A stretch of DNA of 64,000 nt from JANQOH01 sp965200095 (GCA_965200095.1 OZ241350.1:1054001-1118000); one strand, 5' to 3'; positions 17,096 through 25,998 are shown, numbered from the stretch's first letter. Notes: generated from the sequence alone by a model not told the origin. Translations and numbers: made by a program.

Positions 17096-18193
17096 ATGAC
17101 GGAGGGTCCGCGCGACATCCACGATTCGGGGTTCAAACTGCTCTTCGACCATGCGGACATGGTCCGCGACCTGCTGCGCGGCTTCGTGCCGGCGGACATC
17201 GTCGACGACTTCGACTTCAACAGCCTCGAACCGCTCTCGCCCGACCATGTGGGCGACGACCTGCGGCAAAGCCGCAGCGATCGCGTGTGGCGCGTGCGCT
17301 TCCGCGCCGCGGGGTCGCAGGAGTGGCTCTACCTTCTGCTGCTGCTGGAGTTTCAGTCGACGGCGGACCGCTACATGGCGGTTCGGGTCCTGTCCTACAC
17401 GGCGCAAACCTGGCTGAAACTGATACGCGGCGGCGACCTTATGTCGGACGGCGGTCTTCCGCCGGTTCTGCCTGTTGTGATTTACAACGGCTCTTCGCGC
17501 TGGTCGGCGCCTTTGGAGGTGCGTGAGGCGGTGGCGGAGGTCGGTCCGGGTCTGGCTCCGTTTCAGCCTCGGCAGCGTTACCTGCTGCTTGACCAGGGGG
17601 CGCTGGATGTCGAGACTCTTCCGTCGGGCAATCTGGTTTCGGCGCAGGTTGGGCTTGGTCGCGCGGCGGTTCCGGATGTGCCTGCGGCGCTGGGTCGCAT
17701 CGGGGCGTTGCTGTCGGAACCGCGTCACGGGAGCCTCCGTCGGGCTTTTGCGGAGATGGCGCGGCAACTGGTGGGCCGGAGCCGGACGGCGGGTTCGCAA
17801 CCCGGCCTGGTGGAGAGCCTGCGGGAGTTGGCGCAAGCGGGAGATTTGAACACGATGGCATCGACGCTTGGGGAACGCATCGACGAATATGTCGAGGAGA
17901 AAGTCAGGCAAGGCATTGCGCAGGGCGTTGCGCAACGCGTTGCGCAGGGCTTTGCACAGGGTCGTGAAGAGGAGCGTGAAGAGGCCCTTGAACGCGAGTT
18001 GCGGCGTGATCGCGTGCTGTTGTCGCGCCAGGCGGCGCGGAAGTTCGGTGGCGAGACGGCAACCCGGCTTGAGGCGTTGCTGGAGCGCATCGACGATCCG
18101 GAGCGTTTCGTGCGCATCGGCGAGGATGTGATCGACTGCGCCACCGGCGCGGAGTTGCTCGCCCGCGTCGAGGGCGTCGCCGGCCACGCCTGA
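17096..18193 (+). CDS. Rpn-family (YhgA-like, PD-(D/E)XK) nuclease, copy 1
   Basis: A 365-residue protein of the Rpn/transposase_31 family, DNA nucleases linked in E. coli to recombination and phage defence. The N-terminal nuclease domain has DSGFKLLFDH, a WRVRFRA strand and the E-x-Q form of the active-site motif in LLEFQSTADRYMAVR. The middle contains VVIYNGSSRW and the helical ELAQAGDL region. The C-terminal part is a Gln/Glu/Arg-rich helical repeat (GIAQGVAQRVAQGFAQ, REEEREE) followed by a conserved LLERIDDPERF tail. It is the first of three tandem copies almost identical over the first 250 or so codons. The ATG is set by conservation between copies. Confidence 0.85.
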   Translation: MTEGPRDIHDSGFKLLFDHADMVRDLLRGFVPADIVDDFDFNSLEPLSPDHVGDDLRQSRSDRVWRVRFRAAGSQEWLYLLLLLEFQSTADRYMAVRVLSYTAQTWLKLIRGGDLMSDGGLPPVLPVVIYNGSSRWSAPLEVREAVAEVGPGLAPFQPRQRYLLLDQGALDVETLPSGNLVSAQVGLGRAAVPDVPAALGRIGALLSEPRHGSLRRAFAEMARQLVGRSRTAGSQPGLVESLRELAQAGDLNTMASTLGERIDEYVEEKVRQGIAQGVAQRVAQGFAQGREEEREEALERELRRDRVLLSRQAARKFGGETATRLEALLERIDDPERFVRIGEDVIDCATGAELLARVEGVAGHA

Positions 18194-18331
18194 CCGCGAG
18201 GACTGTCTTCGCAGCGGAAGCGGGGGTCGGTCTCTGCCCGGAGATTGAGGCGCTACGCGCCGCCGCGTAGCCGTGACGGCTGCATTGCGGGCGAGCGCGC
18301 GCGCTCGCCGGGTGACAGGAGGGCTGGCGGC

Positions 18332-19465
18332 ATGACGGAGGGTCCGCGCGACATCCACGATTCGGGGTTCAAACTGCTCTTCGACCATGCGGACATGGTC
18401 CGCGACCTGCTGCGCGGCTTCGTGCCGGCGGACATCGTCGACGACTTCGACTTCAACAGCCTCGAACCGCTCTCGCCCGACCATGTGGGCGACGACCTGC
18501 GGCAAAGCCGCAGCGATCGCGTGTGGCGCGTGCGCTTCCGCGCCGCGGGGTCGCAGGAGTGGCTCTACCTTCTGCTGCTGCTGGAGTTTCAGTCGACGGC
18601 GGACCGCTACATGGCGGTCCGGGTCCTGTCCTACACGGCGCAAACCTGGCTGAAACTGATACGCGGCGGCGACCTTATGTCGGACGGCGGTCTTCCGCCG
18701 GTTCTGCCGGTTGTGATTTACAACGGCTCTTCGCGCTGGTCGGCGCCTTTGGAGGTGCGTGAGGCGGTGGCGGAGGTCGGTCCGGGTCTGGCTCCGTTTC
18801 AGCCTCGGCAGCGTTACCTGCTGCTTGACCAGGGGGCGCTGGATGTCGAGACTCTTCCGTCGGGCAATCTGGTTTCGGCGCAGGTTGGGCTGGGTCGCGC
18901 GGCGGTTCCGGATGTGCCTGCGGCGCTGGGCCGCATCGGGGCGTTGCTGTCGGAACCGCGTCACGGGAGCCTCCGTCGGGCTTTTGCGGAGATGGCGCGG
19001 CAACTGGTGGGCCGGAGCCGGACGGCGGGTTCGCAGCCCGGCCTGGTGGAGAGCCTGCGGGAGTTGGCGCAAGCGGGGGATTTGAACACGATGGCATCGA
19101 CGCTTGGGGAACGCATCGACGAATATGTCGAGGAGAAAGTCAGGCAAGGCATTGCGCAGGGCGTTGCGCAACGCGTTGCGCAGGGCCTTGCACAGGGCCG
19201 TGAGGAGGGCCGTGAGGAGGGCCGTGAGGAGGGCCGTGAGGAGGGCCGTGAGGAGGCCCTTGAACGGGAGTTGCGGCATGAGCGCGCGATGCTGTCGCGC
19301 CAGGCTGCGCGGAAGTTCGGTGGCGAGACGGCTGCCCGACTTGAGGCGTTGCTGGAGCGCATCGACGATCCGGAGCGTTTCGCGCGCATCGGCGAGGATG
19401 TGATCGACTGCGCCACCGGCGCGGAATTGCTCGCCCGCGTCGAAGGCGCCGCCGGGCGCGCCTGA
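18332..19465 (+). CDS. Rpn-family nuclease, copy 2
   Basis: The second tandem copy (377 residues) carries the same nuclease core as copy 1 (E-x-Q in LLEFQST) and differs from it by scattered third-base changes. The C-terminal helical region is longer because a four-residue unit (R-E-E-G) is iterated, encoded by five exact 12-base repeats. The spacer upstream (18194-18331) shares a GGAGATTGAGGCG segment with the spacers after copies 2 and 3. An in-frame ATG at 19091 would give a 124-residue C-terminal product, a layout reminiscent of intragenic RpnS antitoxins, but its ribosome site is weak. Confidence 0.85.
   Translation: MTEGPRDIHDSGFKLLFDHADMVRDLLRGFVPADIVDDFDFNSLEPLSPDHVGDDLRQSRSDRVWRVRFRAAGSQEWLYLLLLLEFQSTADRYMAVRVLSYTAQTWLKLIRGGDLMSDGGLPPVLPVVIYNGSSRWSAPLEVREAVAEVGPGLAPFQPRQRYLLLDQGALDVETLPSGNLVSAQVGLGRAAVPDVPAALGRIGALLSEPRHGSLRRAFAEMARQLVGRSRTAGSQPGLVESLRELAQAGDLNTMASTLGERIDEYVEEKVRQGIAQGVAQRVAQGLAQGREEGREEGREEGREEGREEALERELRHERAMLSRQAARKFGGETAARLEALLERIDDPERFARIGEDVIDCATGAELLARVEGAAGRA
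19196..19255 (+). repeat. Five exact 12-base tandem repeats inside Rpn copy 2
   Basis: The unit GGCCGTGAGGAG occurs five times in a row and adds R-E-E-G units to the helical C-terminal region without breaking frame. Copy 1 has a single degenerate counterpart and copy 3 has a different repeat there (VEEK-VEEK). Such a tract is prone to slippage and would change protein length in multiples of four residues. Confidence 0.9.
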
Positions 19466-19591
19466 CGGTGACGGACGAACCGCACGAGGCGAACACCGCC
19501 CGACGAGGTTCGTCCGCTGCGGCGGGGGGCTCTTCCCGGAGATTGAGGCGTCGTTCCGCCGGGTGACAGGCACGCGGCGGGAGTAGGCGGC

Positions 19592-20656
19592 ATGGCCGAG
19601 GGTCCGCGCGACATCCACGATTCGGGGTTCAAACTGCTCTTCGACCATGCGGACATGGTCCGCGACCTGCTGCGCGGCTTCGTGCCGGCGGACATCGTCG
19701 ACGACTTCGACTTCAACAGCCTCGAACCGCTCTCGCCCGACCATGTGGGCGACGACCTGCGGCAAAGCCGCAGCGATCGCGTGTGGCGCGTGCGCTTCCG
19801 CGCCGCGGGGTCGCAGGAGTGGCTCTACCTTCTGCTGCTGCTGGAGTTTCAGTCGACGGCGGACCGCTACATGGCGGTCCGGGTCCTGTCCTACACGGCG
19901 CAAACCTGGCTGAAACTGATACGCGGCGGCGACCTTATGTCGGACGGCGGTCTTCCGCCGGTTCTGCCGGTTGTGATTTACAACGGCTCTTCGCGCTGGT
20001 CGGCGCCTTTGGAGGTGCGTGAGGCGGTGGCGGAGGTCGGTCCGGGTCTGGCTCCGTTTCAGCCTCGGCAGCGTTACCTGCTGCTTGACCAGGGGGCGCT
20101 GGATGTCGAGACTCTTCCGTCGGGCAATCTGGTTTCGGCGCAGGTTGGGCTGGGTCGCGCGGCGGTTCCGGATGTGCCTGCGGCGCTGGGTCGCATCGGG
20201 GCGCTGCTGTCGGAACCGCGTCACGGGAGCCTCCGTCGGGCTTTTGCGGAGATGGCGCGGCAGCTGGTGGGCCGGAGCCGGACGGCGGGTTCGCAGCCCG
20301 GCCTGGTGGAGAGCCTGCGGGAGTTGGCGCAAGCGGGGGATTTGAACGCGATGGCATCGACGCTTGGGGAACGCATCGACGAGTATGTCGAGGAGAAAGT
20401 CGAGGAGAAAGTCGCTGAGAGAGCCGCGGAGAGACACGAGCAGGGCCTTGCACTGGGCCTTGAACGCGGGCTGCGGCATGAGCGCGCGATGCTGTCGCGC
20501 CAGGCGGCGCGGAAGTTCGGTGGCGAGACGGCTGCCCGACTTGAGGCGTTGCTGGAGCGCATCGACGATCCGGAGCGGTTCGTGCGCATCGGCGAGGATG
20601 TGATCGACTGCGCCACCGGCGCGGAGTTGCTCGCCCGCGTCGCCGGCCACGCCTGA
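19592..20656 (+). CDS. Rpn-family nuclease, copy 3
   Basis: The third tandem copy (354 residues), starting MAEGPRDIHD rather than MTEG. The nuclease core is virtually identical to copies 1 and 2. The C-terminal variable segment is the most divergent: VEEKVEEKVAERAAERHEQG replaces the AQG/REEG repeats, and the extreme tail is shorter (ELLARVAGHA). An in-frame internal ATG at 20351 would give a 101-residue C-terminal product. The conserved core next to a swapped variable segment suggests gene conversion among the copies (inference). Confidence 0.85.
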   Translation: MAEGPRDIHDSGFKLLFDHADMVRDLLRGFVPADIVDDFDFNSLEPLSPDHVGDDLRQSRSDRVWRVRFRAAGSQEWLYLLLLLEFQSTADRYMAVRVLSYTAQTWLKLIRGGDLMSDGGLPPVLPVVIYNGSSRWSAPLEVREAVAEVGPGLAPFQPRQRYLLLDQGALDVETLPSGNLVSAQVGLGRAAVPDVPAALGRIGALLSEPRHGSLRRAFAEMARQLVGRSRTAGSQPGLVESLRELAQAGDLNAMASTLGERIDEYVEEKVEEKVAERAAERHEQGLALGLERGLRHERAMLSRQAARKFGGETAARLEALLERIDDPERFVRIGEDVIDCATGAELLARVAGHA

Positions 20657-20664
20657 CCGCGGGG

Positions 20665-20823
20665 ATGAACGACACGAGACGAACCCTGCCCGACAATCCT
20701 CGCCGCCGGCGGTCGCGGCGCGCGGTCGCGACGTTCATCGCGGTAACGCTCGTCTTCGCGCTGGCGGTGGGGGTCAGCCGCTGTCTGGAGATCGAGGCGC
20801 TGCGCTCCGCCGCGCAACCGTGA
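20665..20823 (+). CDS. Small single-pass membrane protein (52 residues)
   Basis: A 52-residue open frame directly after Rpn copy 3, with a basic N-terminus (Arg-rich) and one hydrophobic segment (VATFIAVTLVFALAVGV). It ends on the GTG start of the CoxE-like gene (TGA overlapping GTGA). Its 3' end (GGAGATCGAGGCGCT) also appears, altered, in the spacers after Rpn copies 1 and 2. Those spacers may therefore be remnants of this ORF carried along in the duplications. I do not recognise a family, and expression is uncertain. Confidence 0.4.
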   Translation: MNDTRRTLPDNPRRRRSRRAVATFIAVTLVFALAVGVSRCLEIEALRSAAQP

Positions 20824-22001
20824 CAGCCGACACCCCCGCCGCGGCGGGCCGCCTTGCCGACAACGTCCTGCATTTCTGCCGTCTGCTGCGCGCCGCCGGC
20901 TTGCCGGTCGGGACGGGACGGGCGCTCGACGCCGCACGGGCGGCGGCGCTCGCCGGCGTTCGCCGTCGCGACGATCTCTATTGGACCCTGCACGCCAGCC
21001 TCGTCGCGCGGCGCGACTGCAAGCCGGTGTTCGACCGGGCCTTCGACGCTTTCTGGGGCCTGCCGGAAAGCGCGGACGCGCAAGACGCGACGGCGGCTCC
21101 GCTGACGACCGACCGGGTCGAGCGCGCCGCCGCCGGCCAGCGCCGCGTCGACGAAGCCATGCGCTTGCGCGGTCCTGAAGAGCCGCCGGAGAACCGCCTC
21201 GTCGCGGACGCGACCGCCACCGCATCGGCGCGCGAGGCGCTGCGCAAGCGCGACTTCGAGCGCATGAGCGCCGCCGAATTCGCCGAGGCGCAGGAAGCCG
21301 CCCGCGCGCTCGCGCGCCGCATCGCGCCGACGCCGACACGGCGCTTCCGTGTCGACCGGCGCGGCGCGCGGCTCGACCCGCGCGCGACGATGCGCGCCAG
21401 CGCACGGCGGGGCGGGGCGCCCGCGCCGCCGCTGCGCCGCCGTTGCCGCGTCGCCGCGCCGCCTCTCGTGCTCCTGTGCGACATTTCCGGTTCCATGGGC
21501 CGTTACTCGCGCGTCCTGCTGCATTTTGCGCACGCTCTCGCCGCCGGGGACGGCGCGCGGGTCTATGCTTTCGTGTTCGGCACCCGCCTGACCGACGTCA
21601 CCCGCCGCCTGCGCGATCGCGACCCGGATGCGGCGCTCGACGCCGTGGTCGGGGCGGTGGACGACTGGTCCGGCGGCACCCGCATCGGCGCCGCGCTCGA
21701 AACCTTCAACCGCTGCTGGTCGCGCCGGGTTCTGGGTCGCGGCGCGCGGGTGCTGCTGGTCAGCGACGGGCTCGACCGCGAGGCCGGCGCCGGACTTGCC
21801 GCGGCGGCGGACCGGCTGCGCCGGTCGTGCCGACGCCTCGTCTGGCTCAACCCGTTGTTGCGTTACGAGGCGTTCGAACCGAAGGCGGCGGGCGTGCGCG
21901 CCCTGCTGCCCCGCGTCGATTTGCACCTCCCGGCGCACGACCTTCACAGTCTCGACGCCCTGGCGCGCTCCCTCGGCGACCGTCGCGGCGCCCTGTTATG
22001 A
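20820..22001 (+). CDS. VWA-domain protein, CoxE-like
   Basis: A 393-residue protein of the CoxE/VWA family, which takes part in maturation of molybdenum hydroxylases such as CO dehydrogenase. A helical N-terminal half (about 1-210) precedes a von Willebrand A domain with the MIDAS motif DISGSMGRYS, the Thr of GGTRIG and the downstream VSDGLDR. The GTG start overlaps the previous small ORF. The following genes (XdhC halves, MoeA/MobA-like, SufS-like) fit a Mo-enzyme maturation operon, but the AAA+ partner CoxD is not present in the window. Confidence 0.8.
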   Translation: MTADTPAAAGRLADNVLHFCRLLRAAGLPVGTGRALDAARAAALAGVRRRDDLYWTLHASLVARRDCKPVFDRAFDAFWGLPESADAQDATAAPLTTDRVERAAAGQRRVDEAMRLRGPEEPPENRLVADATATASAREALRKRDFERMSAAEFAEAQEAARALARRIAPTPTRRFRVDRRGARLDPRATMRASARRGGAPAPPLRRRCRVAAPPLVLLCDISGSMGRYSRVLLHFAHALAAGDGARVYAFVFGTRLTDVTRRLRDRDPDAALDAVVGAVDDWSGGTRIGAALETFNRCWSRRVLGRGARVLLVSDGLDREAGAGLAAAADRLRRSCRRLVWLNPLLRYEAFEPKAAGVRALLPRVDLHLPAHDLHSLDALARSLGDRRGALL

Positions 22002-22035
22002 TGCGGCGCCCCGGCGGGGGGAGGAGGAGACGGAC

Positions 22036-22368
22036 ATGAGCGGAACGGACGGGGGGCGCGAGGATATTCCGGGAACGGCCGCCGCATGGAAGGCCGCGGG
22101 GCGCAGCGTCGCGCTGGCGACGGTCGTCTCGACCTGGGGGTCGAGCCCGCGACCGGTGGGCAGCCAGCTCGTGGTGGACGCCACCGGCGCCATGCAGGGG
22201 TCGGTCTCCGGCGGCTGCATCGAGGGAGCGGTGGTGCGCGAGGCGCTCGACGCCATCGCCGACGGGCGGCCGCGCCGTCTCGAATTCGGGGTCAGCGACG
22301 AACGCGCCTGGGAAGTCGGCCTCGCCTGCGGCGGCACGGTCGCGGTGTTCGTCGAGCGCGTGGACTGA
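22036..22368 (+). CDS. XdhC/CoxI-family protein, N-terminal-domain form
   Basis: This 110-residue protein corresponds to the small N-terminal XdhC_CoxI domain. Recognisable pieces are ALATVVSTWGSSPRP and GSVSGGCIEGAVV, which includes the conserved Cys, then FGVSDERAWEVGLACGGT. XdhC proteins bind molybdopterin and help insert the sulfurated cofactor into xanthine-dehydrogenase-type enzymes. Here the domain is a separate gene from the Rossmann half at 22372, only 3 bases downstream. The start follows GGAGGAGA. Confidence 0.85.
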   Translation: MSGTDGGREDIPGTAAAWKAAGRSVALATVVSTWGSSPRPVGSQLVVDATGAMQGSVSGGCIEGAVVREALDAIADGRPRRLEFGVSDERAWEVGLACGGTVAVFVERVD

Positions 22369-22371
22369 GCG

Positions 22372-23088
22372 GTGCGAAGCGCCACCCTGGACATGCTGGT
22401 GGCGGCGCGCGGCGCCGGGCGGCCGGTGGCGCTGGCGACGCGCCTCGCCGACGGCGCGCAATGGCTGGTGGGGCCGGAGGACGACGCTTCGGAACGGGCG
22501 GACGCCGCGCCGCCCGCCGTCGCCGCCGCCGCGCGCCGGGCGCTCGCCGACGACGACAGCCGGACGGTGGACATCGACGGCGCCTCGATATTCCTGCATG
22601 TCCACAACCCGCCGTGGCGGCTGTCGATCGTCGGCGCCGTGCACATCGCTCAGGCGCTGGCGCCGATGGCGGCCGCCGCCGGCTACAGCGTCTGCGTGGT
22701 GGACCCCCGCGGCGCTTTCGCTTCCGCCGAGCGCTTCCCCGGCGTCGCGTTGTCGTCCGACTGGCCCGACGACGCTCTCGAATCGGCGAGGCTGGACTCG
22801 CGCTGCGCCGTCGTGACCCTCACCCACGACCCCAAACTCGACGATCCCGCTCTGGCGCTGGCGTTGCGCTCCGACGCCTTCTACATCGGCGCGCTGGGCA
22901 GCCGGCGCACCCATGCCGCGCGGCTCGAACGCCTCCGCGCCGAAGGGTTCGACGAGACGGCGACGGCGCGCCTGCGCGGTCCTGTCGGTCTGGCGATCGG
23001 CGCCCGCGCGCCCGCCGAGATCGCCGTCGCCATTCTCGCAGAGATCATCCAGACCCGCCGCCGCGCGGGCGCGCGCGCCGCGTCGTGA
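22372..23088 (+). CDS. XdhC-family protein, Rossmann-domain form
   Basis: A 238-residue protein holding an XdhC_CoxI-like remnant and the XdhC Rossmann C-terminal domain. Visible features are the loop LSIVGAVHIAQALAPMA, the acidic VVDPRGAFAS, VTLTHDPKLDDPAL and IGALGSRRTHAARLERL. It completes the split XdhC begun by the previous gene. It uses a GTG start, and its stop overlaps the next GTG by GTGA. Confidence 0.85.
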   Translation: MRSATLDMLVAARGAGRPVALATRLADGAQWLVGPEDDASERADAAPPAVAAAARRALADDDSRTVDIDGASIFLHVHNPPWRLSIVGAVHIAQALAPMAAAAGYSVCVVDPRGAFASAERFPGVALSSDWPDDALESARLDSRCAVVTLTHDPKLDDPALALALRSDAFYIGALGSRRTHAARLERLRAEGFDETATARLRGPVGLAIGARAPAEIAVAILAEIIQTRRRAGARAAS

Positions 23089-24773
23089 TTTTCGCCCGCA
23101 TGCCCGCGCGCGAGGCCGAGGGCGCCATCCTCGCCCATGGCCTGCGCACCGCCGCCGGCGCATTCAAGAAAGGCCGGGTGCTCGCCGCCGCCGATATCGA
23201 CGCGCTGCTCGCCGCCGGACAGGAAACGGTCGTCGCCGCGCGTCTCGAAGCGGGAGATATCGGCGAGGACGCCGCCGCCGCCGCCGTCGCCGGCGCCGCC
23301 CGCGGCGCCGGCGTCGCCGCCGCCGCGCCCTTTGCCGGACGCAGCAACCTGTACGCCGAGGCGGCGGGCCTCGCTTTGGTCGACCCGGCGCGGGTCGACG
23401 CCGTCAACCGTCTCGACGAATCGTTGACGCTGGCGACGGCGGCGCCTTTCGCGCCCGTCGCGCGACGCCGCATGATGGCCACGGTCAAGGTCATTCCCTT
23501 CGCCGCCCCGGCGTCCGCGGTCGCCGCCGCTGCGCGCCTCGCCGCCGAGGGCGGACCGCTGATCTCCCTCGCTCCTTTCGGCTCGAAGACCATCGGCCTC
23601 GTCATGTCGCGCCTCGCCGGCGCCCGCGCGACGGTGCTCGACAACACCGCGCGCACGGTGCGCGAGCGCGCGGCGCGCGTCGGCGCGCATATGCTCGACG
23701 ATATCCGCGTCGACCATGAAGAGAGCGCCATCGCCGGCGCGGTGTCGGCGTTCGTCGCTTCGGGCGCCGATATCGTGCTGGTCAGCGGCGCCTCCGCCGT
23801 TGTCGACCGGCGCGATGTGGCGCCTGCCGGAATCGAACGCGCAGGCGGCCGCATCGAACATTTCGGAATGCCGGTCGACCCCGGCAATTTGCTGCTGCTC
23901 GCCGCGGTCGAGAGCGCGGGCCGGCGCGTCCCCGTCGTCGTCATGCCCGGCTGCGCGCGGTCGCCGAAACTCAACGGCTTCGACTGGGTGCTCGAGCGGC
24001 TCGCCGCCGACCTGCCGGTGCGCCGCGACGACATCCTGCGCATGGGCGCCGGCGGTCTGCTCAAGGAGATCCCCGCCCGCCCGCAGCCGCGCGACCGCGC
24101 CGCGCCGGGCGCCGCCGATGCGTCGACCGCATCGGCGCGGATGCCCCGCGTCGCGGCGCTGCTGCTGGCGGCGGGACAATCGCTCCGCATGGGCGAGGTC
24201 AACAAATTGCTCGCCGACATCGACGGCGCGCCCATGGTCCGCCGCGTCGCCGAGACGCTGGCGGCGTCGAGGACCTCGGGGCCGCCGGTAGTGGTGACCG
24301 GACATGAAGCGGCGCGGGTCCGCGGGGCGTTGGCCGGCCTGGACGTGACCTTCGTCCACAATCCCGATTACGCCGACGGGATCAGCGCCAGTTTGCGCCG
24401 CGGCCTCGCCGTTCTGACCGACACCGGGCAGGGCGAGGAGGGCGACTACGATGGCGCGCTGGTGTGCCTCGCCGACATGCCCGATGTGACCGCCGCCGAC
24501 ATCGACCGCCTTGTGGCCGCTTTCGACCCCGAGGACGGCCGCGCCATCGTCGTGCCGACGAGCCGGGGCAAGCGCGGCAACCCGGTGCTGTGGGGAGCCC
24601 GCTTCTTCTCGCGGATCGCCGCGTTGTCGGGCGATGTCGGCGGCCGCCGTCTCATCGGCGAGAACGCCGAATGGGTCTGCGAGGTCTCCGTCGGGGGCGA
24701 CGGCGTGCTGCGCGACATCGACACCGCCGAAACCCTGGCCGACCGCCGCGGCGGCGGCGGAGGCCGGGCATGA
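23085..24773 (+). CDS. Molybdopterin-binding (MoeA/MogA-like) domain fused to MobA-like nucleotidyltransferase
   Basis: A 562-residue fusion. The N-terminal part (about 1-345) resembles molybdopterin-binding/CinA-type proteins, with GLRTAAGAFKKGRVL, HEESAIAGAV and the SGASAVVDRRDV and MPVDPGNLL stretches. The C-terminal part (about 350-560) is a MobA-like NTP-transferase: nucleotide loop LLLAAGQSLRMGEVNKLL, then PDYADGISASLRRGL, CLADMPDVT and GKRGNPVLW. Such fusions are thought to make the cytidylylated cofactor (MCD) for Mo hydroxylases. The GTG and terminal ATG overlaps tie it to XdhC and the SufS-like gene. The exact nucleotide used is not deducible. Confidence 0.8.
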   Translation: MIFARMPAREAEGAILAHGLRTAAGAFKKGRVLAAADIDALLAAGQETVVAARLEAGDIGEDAAAAAVAGAARGAGVAAAAPFAGRSNLYAEAAGLALVDPARVDAVNRLDESLTLATAAPFAPVARRRMMATVKVIPFAAPASAVAAAARLAAEGGPLISLAPFGSKTIGLVMSRLAGARATVLDNTARTVRERAARVGAHMLDDIRVDHEESAIAGAVSAFVASGADIVLVSGASAVVDRRDVAPAGIERAGGRIEHFGMPVDPGNLLLLAAVESAGRRVPVVVMPGCARSPKLNGFDWVLERLAADLPVRRDDILRMGAGGLLKEIPARPQPRDRAAPGAADASTASARMPRVAALLLAAGQSLRMGEVNKLLADIDGAPMVRRVAETLAASRTSGPPVVVTGHEAARVRGALAGLDVTFVHNPDYADGISASLRRGLAVLTDTGQGEEGDYDGALVCLADMPDVTAADIDRLVAAFDPEDGRAIVVPTSRGKRGNPVLWGARFFSRIAALSGDVGGRRLIGENAEWVCEVSVGGDGVLRDIDTAETLADRRGGGGGRA

Positions 24774-25993
24774 CCTTCGACGTCTCCTCCGTCCGCGCGG
24801 AGTTCCCCATATTCGACAGGCCCGCCGACGCCTCGCCCCTGCATTACCTGGACAACAGCGCCACCAGCCACACGCCCCGCGCCGTTCTCGACGCCGTCGC
24901 GGCGCATGAGGCGACGTCGCGCGCCAATGTCCTGCGCGGGGTGCACAGCCTCGCGGAACGCGCCACCGAGGCCTATGCGGCGGCGCGGCGGCGCCTCGCC
25001 CGCTATGTCGGCGCCGCGGACGCGGACGAGATCGTCTTCACCGGCGGCGCTACGGCGGCGATCAACCTGGTCGCCCACGGCTTCGGCGACACGCTCCGGC
25101 CGGGCGACGAAGTTCTCGTCTCCGGTCTCGAACACCATTCCAACATCGTGCCGTGGCAAATGCTGCGCGACCGCGCCGGCGTCGCGCTGAAGGCGTTGCC
25201 CGTCACCGAGGACGGGCGCATCGATGTCGCGGAGATCGGGTCGTCGCTGGGCGAGCGCACGAAACTGGTCGCGCTCGCGCATGTGTCGAACGTCACCGGC
25301 GCGGTCTGCGATGTCCCGGCGGTCGTGGCGGCGGCGCGCCGCCGCGGCGCGCGGGTGTTGCTCGACGGCGCGCAGGCGGCGCCGCACGGCCCGGTGGATG
25401 TGGAGCGCCTCGGCGTGGATTTCTACGTCTTTTCCGGCCACAAGATGTTCGGTCCCAACGGCGTGGGGGTGCTGTGGGGGCGGCGCGCGCTGCTCGAGGA
25501 GATGCGGCCGTTCATGGGCGGCGGCGAGATGATCCGCGAGGTGACGCTGACGCGCACGGTCTATGCCGATGTCCCGCACCGCTTCGAGGCCGGGACGCCG
25601 CCCATCGCGCAGGCCATCGGCCTCGGCGCGGCGGCGGAATGGGTGAGCGCGCTCGACCGCGAGGCGGGCGCCGCGCATGTGGGGGCGCTCGTCGAACGCC
25701 TGCTCGCCGGCCTCGCCGCGCGGCCGCGGGCGCGGGTGCTGGGGCCGCGCGACATGCGCGCCCGCGCTCCGGTCGTATCGTTCGATGTCGAGGGGGTTCA
25801 CCCCCACGACGTCTGCGCCGTGCTCGACGGACACGGGGTCGCGGCGCGCGGCGGGCACCACTGTGCGCAGCCGCTGATGGACCGTTTCGACCTCGCCGGG
25901 ACCACCCGCGCGAGCCTTGCCTGGTACAACACGGAAGACGACGTCGACGCGCTGCTCGCCGGCCTCGACGACGCGGTGCGGAGGCTCGGTTAG
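24770..25993 (+). CDS. sufS: SufS-type cysteine desulfurase
   Basis: A PLP-dependent desulfurase of 407 residues. Hallmarks are YLDNSATSHTP at the N-terminus, GATAAINLVAHGF, LEHHSNIVPWQ, LDGAQAAPH, the PLP Lys in FSGHKMFGPNGVGVLWG, and the loop Cys in RGGHHCAQPLM. The ATGA overlap with the MobA-like fusion suggests that its sulfur may go to the molybdenum cofactor as well as, or instead of, Fe-S clusters; this is inference from context. A SufU-like partner follows 5 bases later, and no sufBCD genes are present. Confidence 0.9.
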   Translation: MTFDVSSVRAEFPIFDRPADASPLHYLDNSATSHTPRAVLDAVAAHEATSRANVLRGVHSLAERATEAYAAARRRLARYVGAADADEIVFTGGATAAINLVAHGFGDTLRPGDEVLVSGLEHHSNIVPWQMLRDRAGVALKALPVTEDGRIDVAEIGSSLGERTKLVALAHVSNVTGAVCDVPAVVAAARRRGARVLLDGAQAAPHGPVDVERLGVDFYVFSGHKMFGPNGVGVLWGRRALLEEMRPFMGGGEMIREVTLTRTVYADVPHRFEAGTPPIAQAIGLGAAAEWVSALDREAGAAHVGALVERLLAGLAARPRARVLGPRDMRARAPVVSFDVEGVHPHDVCAVLDGHGVAARGGHHCAQPLMDRFDLAGTTRASLAWYNTEDDVDALLAGLDDAVRRLG

Positions 25994-25998
25994 GCGCG

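Noticed and set aside
17015..20650. A 1211-codon open frame on the minus strand across all three Rpn copies
   Set aside because: It is the antisense of three near-identical GC-rich genes, so stop-free frames are repeated threefold. The translation is Arg/Gln-rich and repetitive with no domain features.
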